From NCBI GenBank assembly GCA_964512485.1, contig CAZEHJ010000015.1:1-56396 (forward strand): DNA of 56,396 nucleotides, read 5' to 3'. How positions within the stretch are numbered: position 1 is the first letter of the stretch; each line of letters begins with the position of its first letter. The notes beneath the pieces were generated by a model, which was not told the origin of the DNA, made no database searches, and saw nothing but the letters and a program-made list of their open reading frames with translations. Positions 52,842-56,396 of this stretch are shown in pieces. The position numbers and the translations under genes are program-made. This stretch comes from CAZEHJ01 sp964512485. Lineage in GTDB: Bacteria > Bacteroidota > Rhodothermia > Rhodothermales > UBA10348.

Positions 52842-54290
52842 CTACCGTGGTGCAGTGTGATTGAGTCGATAAAATCTTCGAGTCAGAAAGACGGCGGCCG
52901 TCGCAAGGCCCAGTACCAGGCCCCACCACAAACCCGATTCTCCGTAGCCGAGCGGAAAGGCCAATATGTAGCCAGAAACAAGACCTACTCCCCAGTACGA
53001 CAGAATCGAAAGGATCATGGGTACATACGTGTCTTTCATGCCGCGCAGTGCTCCCATGGCAGTAACCTGGATGCCATCCACGATCTGGAAGATGGCGGCC
53101 AGAAACAGAAGCTTGATCGCCACGGCGATGACTGCGCTATTTCCCGGATCCGCCATGTCCAAATACAGGGAAACGATGGTCCGAGGCGCAAGCAGAAACA
53201 GAAGTGCCGTCAGTGACATGAACGAAACCGAGAGTCCGATCCCGGTGAAGCCTGCCCTCGTGGCGGCTTCGGGATCCCTTTTACCAATCGCCTGACCCAC
53301 ACGAACCGATGTCGCCATACCGATGCCAAGCGGGACCATAAATGTGAATGCTGCACACTGCATGGCAACCTGATGCGCCGCCAGTTCCGTCGTTCCGATC
53401 CAGCCCATCATGATGACTGTCAACATAAAAAGACTGGTCTCGATTCCCATGGAGGAACCGATCGGCCAGCCAATGCGACACAACTCCTTGAAATATTTCT
53501 TGTCAGGACGCCCGAGCTTTGAAAAAATGTGATACTCTTTAAATGCCTTCTGTCGAAAAACATAGATGAACAGCATCAGAAAATTGAAGCTGAAAACGCC
53601 TGTTGACGCCCAGCCCGTTCCAACCAGTCCCATTGCAGGAAAACCAAGTTTCCCGTACATCAATACGTAATTCAAGCCCACGTTCAGGCCGACACCAAAA
53701 AGGGCTATCGCTGTCACAACCTTAGGTCTCGATACCGCCTCCATGAACGAACGCAGAGTAATCAGACCCAGAAATGGGAAAATGCCCCACCCGATAGCTT
53801 TCAGATAGGCTCCTGCCATCGCGACGTTCTCTGGAGTCTGCCCCAACCAATGCAGAACGTAGTTTCCGTTATAGATAAACGTAAAGGCCAGAATTGAGAG
53901 ACTGGCCGCCATCCATAACCCCTGGCGCACACTCCTTCCGATGGCATCATCATCGTCTGCTCCAAACGCATGGGACACCATCGGTCCCACCGCCATGAGA
54001 ATTCCCATGCAAAAGATGAGCGTGTTGAAAAAGATTGTGTTTCCCAACGCAACCCCGGCCAATGATTCTGGCCCCAATCGCCCAACCATCACCGTGTCGA
54101 CAAAACTGAGCGATATATGCGCCAGCTGGGTGATGACAATCGGGAGAGCCAACACCATGGTGTCATTGATTTCTCGGCGATATAAGCGGCGGGCGGTCAA
54201 CAGCAGATCCGGTGTCTGGTATAAATGGGTCCGTATGATACAGCGATTACTGATCGATTCCTTACATGAGCAATCCGAATTCCAATCCAT
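52842..54290 (-). CDS. MATE-family multidrug/Na+ efflux transporter
   Basis: A 482-residue MATE antiporter with twelve predicted helices in two similar halves. Seen: LALPIVITQLAHISLSFVDT and VMVGRLGPESLAG at the start of the first half, and WPIGSSMGIETSLFMLTVIM and LAAHQVAMQCAAF at the start of the second. It exports cationic compounds in exchange for H+ or Na+. Conservation begins near RRLYRREIND (residue 34); the preceding residues, rich in Cys, are not typical, so a TTG start at 54200 is possible. Confidence 0.9.
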   Translation of the reverse strand: MDWNSDCSCKESISNRCIIRTHLYQTPDLLLTARRLYRREINDTMVLALPIVITQLAHISLSFVDTVMVGRLGPESLAGVALGNTIFFNTLIFCMGILMAVGPMVSHAFGADDDDAIGRSVRQGLWMAASLSILAFTFIYNGNYVLHWLGQTPENVAMAGAYLKAIGWGIFPFLGLITLRSFMEAVSRPKVVTAIALFGVGLNVGLNYVLMYGKLGFPAMGLVGTGWASTGVFSFNFLMLFIYVFRQKAFKEYHIFSKLGRPDKKYFKELCRIGWPIGSSMGIETSLFMLTVIMMGWIGTTELAAHQVAMQCAAFTFMVPLGIGMATSVRVGQAIGKRDPEAATRAGFTGIGLSVSFMSLTALLFLLAPRTIVSLYLDMADPGNSAVIAVAIKLLFLAAIFQIVDGIQVTAMGALRGMKDTYVPMILSILSYWGVGLVSGYILAFPLGYGESGLWWGLVLGLATAAVFLTRRFYRLNHTAPR

Positions 54291-54314
54291 CGGACCTCAT
54301 TTCGCCGAAACCCG

Positions 54315-54322
54315 TATCTTTG
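54315..54322 (+). promoter_or_regulatory. Bacteroidota -7 element upstream of glycosyltransferase gene
   Basis: TATCTTTG matches the Bacteroidota -7 consensus TAnnTTTG exactly, 105 bases upstream of the glycosyltransferase start and in the right orientation. The -33 TTG is not clear, with only a TTTCG in the vicinity. Confidence 0.45.
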
Positions 54323-54427
54323 CACCCCATTTGGCGGATCGCGCAGGACAAAGGTGCCAGTGTTCTTCAATAGAGCAAACATCGTGTTCAGTTTCTCGTC
54401 AGAAGGGGCCAATTCAACCGTCAGGAC

Positions 54428-56396
54428 ATGAGTGTCACATACGAACATGAATTCGACCAGGAGTCGAACGCTGTTGATGTGAGCGTTGTAATCGTTAATT
54501 ACAACGTGAGTGAATTCCTGATTCAGGCCCTTGGATCCCTCGCGCAAGCCTCTGCACATCTGAATGTTGAGACGTGGGTCGTGGACAATAATTCCATCGA
54601 CGATTCCGTGGAAATGGTTCACAGTGAATTTCCCGCCGTGCATGTCATCGCCAATGAAACCAACAAAGGATTTGGATCGGCCAACAATCAGGCGATCCGT
54701 AAAGCAAAGGGCGAGTTCATTCTGATTTTGAATCCTGACACCATTGTTCAGGAAGACAGTCTGGATTCCATGGTGTCCTTCATGAATAGGCATCCAGGAT
54801 GCGGGGCGCTCGGTTGTCAGATACTCAATCCAGACGGATCGTTCGCGCCTGAAAGCCGCCGTTCATTTCCCACACCGGAAACGGCTTTTTACAGAATGAC
54901 AGGCCTGGGAAGGCTCTTTCCGCGAAGCAAGAGATTTGGTCGATACAACATGACCTATCTGCCTGCCAACGAAGAAGCCGAGGTAGACGCGCTCAGCGGA
55001 TCTTGCATGATGGTTCGGCGCGATGCACTGCAGGGTGAGAGGGGCGCGGGTCTCTTCGACGAGGATTTTTTCATGTATGGTGAAGACCTCGATCTCTGCT
55101 ATCGAATTCAGCAAAAAGGATGGAAAATCTGGTACACTCCCTCTACCCGAATCATCCACTACAAGGGAGAGAGTACAAAGAAGGGTGATATCAGGTACGT
55201 CAAGATTTTTTACGGAGCGATGCTTCTTTTCATCGAAAAGCACCTCCAGCAGAAACATTCTGCGTTTTTTGCCTCCTTTCTGCGAGCCGGGATCATGTTT
55301 CGAGCGACTCTTTCAGTCTGTCTCAATTGGATTCGACGACTCGCACCTCCTCTTGTTGATTTCGCCTGTGTATATGCGAGTGTTGTGGGTCTCGGTGTTC
55401 TTCGCTACCAGCAGACCGGAGGCACGCTGTCCAATCTGTTTTTTGCTACCACAGCACCGGCCTATGCGCTCGCTACGATTATTGCCATTGGAGTAGCAGG
55501 CGGATATCGTCGAGCAGCGCGCAGTCCCAGTACGCCTGTATTTCCCGGACTTCTGTTTGGGTTCGCCTTCGTCGCGAGCCTGTCCTTCTTCATTCAGGAG
55601 ATCGCGTTTTCAAGGCTGGTTGTGATGGCCAGTTTCCCGGTGGCCCTGGCCTTACTTCTCACATGGAGAATGCTGGTACGAAGACGTTCCACCGGAGGGC
55701 GCAGAGCCGTCCTTGTGGGAGGGGCATCGGAGGCGGCACGTCTCTCAAGACTGCTTTCCGGACATCCTCGCCCGGCTTTCAGGCTTCATGGCTACGTGGC
55801 GGATTCTGAAGATGAAAGCGCCCCTCAAATCTCCCAGATCCCGAAACTCGGGAGGCCGTCTTCTCTCAGGGATCTGGTGCGCATCCGCGGATTCGACGAC
55901 ATCGTGTTCGCGGCCGGGATCGTGTCAAATCAGAAGATCATGAGCACCATGCGGGACCTGAACGACCTTTCCGTTCAATTTCGGATCCTGGCCGAAGGAA
56001 GAGATCATGTGATTGGCAAATCCACCGTGAGCCACCTGTCTGTGAGCGCTCTATCATCAGAGGTAACAGAATTGGTCCAATTGCGATCTGGATTTGCCAG
56101 AAGGGGCTTCGAATTGTCGGTTTCCTTCCTGATTCTACCGTTGATTCCTTTCATCTGGCTCATTTCAAGGCTTTTTTCTCGTCAGAGCGCTTTTCGAAGG
56201 TCGTCTGACCAACTTTCGGGCATTATCCACGTGTTTTCCGGGCGAAATTCGCTGGTTGGCTTCGATCTGAGGGACAAAGAGCTCGTTCCGGACAACTGGA
56301 ATCTCAAACCGGGGCTATATTCGGTGACGAACTCCATGCCTACTGAAGAGTTGGAGGCCGGTGAAATCGTTCGAGCCTACTGGTATTACGTCACCC
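54428..56396 (+). CDS. GT2 glycosyltransferase fused to polyprenyl-glycosylphosphotransferase-like half (3' end cut off)
   Basis: An open frame of at least 656 codons that runs off the window. Residues 17-270 are a family 2 glycosyltransferase: VSVVIVNYN, NKGFGSANN, LILNPDT (metal/nucleotide site) and DEDFFMYGEDLDLCYRI. Residues 305-418 hold several membrane helices. A Rossmann/CoA-binding-like domain follows (RRAVLVGGASEAARL, residue 425 on), as in WbaP-type initiating transferases. The end (RRGFELSVSFLILPLIPF, then SGRNSLVGFD and LKPGLYSVTN) resembles a bacterial sugar transferase, but the catalytic stretch is missing. It probably works in exopolysaccharide or O-antigen synthesis. Confidence 0.85.
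   Translation, partial: MSVTYEHEFDQESNAVDVSVVIVNYNVSEFLIQALGSLAQASAHLNVETWVVDNNSIDDSVEMVHSEFPAVHVIANETNKGFGSANNQAIRKAKGEFILILNPDTIVQEDSLDSMVSFMNRHPGCGALGCQILNPDGSFAPESRRSFPTPETAFYRMTGLGRLFPRSKRFGRYNMTYLPANEEAEVDALSGSCMMVRRDALQGERGAGLFDEDFFMYGEDLDLCYRIQQKGWKIWYTPSTRIIHYKGESTKKGDIRYVKIFYGAMLLFIEKHLQQKHSAFFASFLRAGIMFRATLSVCLNWIRRLAPPLVDFACVYASVVGLGVLRYQQTGGTLSNLFFATTAPAYALATIIAIGVAGGYRRAARSPSTPVFPGLLFGFAFVASLSFFIQEIAFSRLVVMASFPVALALLLTWRMLVRRRSTGGRRAVLVGGASEAARLSRLLSGHPRPAFRLHGYVADSEDESAPQISQIPKLGRPSSLRDLVRIRGFDDIVFAAGIVSNQKIMSTMRDLNDLSVQFRILAEGRDHVIGKSTVSHLSVSALSSEVTELVQLRSGFARRGFELSVSFLILPLIPFIWLISRLFSRQSAFRRSSDQLSGIIHVFSGRNSLVGFDLRDKELVPDNWNLKPGLYSVTNSMPTEELEAGEIVRAYWYYVT

Overview
The window looks like a chromosomal scaffold from a Bacteroidota-lineage bacterium, most probably Rhodothermota (Rhodothermales-like). 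Three things support this: a very large SprA type IX secretion (T9SS) translocon gene together with a protein carrying a T9SS-type C-terminal sorting domain; an alternative complex III (ActA to ActG) operon continuous with a caa3 oxygen reductase whose subunit I has the YSHP motif, the arrangement known from Rhodothermus marinus; and Bacteroidota-style TAnnTTTG promoter elements. A run of exactly 100 N (3037-3136) shows this is a draft assembly. The assignment is inferred from gene content only.

Layout. 1-5.2 kb: a YdeP-type molybdopterin oxidoreductase, a DUF985 cupin, a secreted esterase broken by the assembly gap, a secreted protein of unknown function and a Gfo/Idh/MocA dehydrogenase. 5.2-10.5 kb: a rightward series of envelope or secreted proteins (beta-barrel protein, Ycf48-like T9SS substrate, SnoaL-like protein, VOC protein, M24 peptidase, lipoprotein). 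10.5-15.9 kb: a candidate catabolic module of two overlapping phytoene-desaturase-like FAD oxidoreductases, a divergent GcvT-type aminomethyltransferase and an IclR regulator, with two near-perfect IclR-like palindromes in the divergent promoter. 15.9-19 kb: small unknown genes and dinB. 19-22.2 kb: the replication/repair cluster dnaX-ebfC-recR, followed by an iron-type ABC permease. 24-26.6 kb: a predicted pyrophosphate-dependent phosphofructokinase, an SDR enzyme and a lipoprotein on the minus strand. 26.8-39.5 kb: sprA, lipB, ybeY, metF, a nucleosidase-like gene and several unknowns.

39.6-52.6 kb is one minus-strand respiratory block of twelve genes, read actA-actB-actC-actD-actE-actF-(actG-like)-SCO-coxB-coxA-coxC-coxD. 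It would oxidise quinol through alternative complex III and pass electrons to a cytochrome-c-fused caa3 oxidase, with SCO delivering copper to the CuA centre. A strong bidirectional hairpin terminator closes it. 52.8-56.4 kb: a MATE efflux gene, and divergently a glycosyltransferase fused to a polyprenyl-glycosylphosphotransferase-like half. That last reading frame is open to the end of the window.

No tRNA, rRNA, CRISPR array, transposase or phage gene was recognised. The most noteworthy signals are the IclR-operator/C1 module, the glycosyltransferase with a degenerate phosphotransferase half, an in-phase A AAA AAG slippery heptamer in dnaX, and the pyrophosphate-type signature in the phosphofructokinase.
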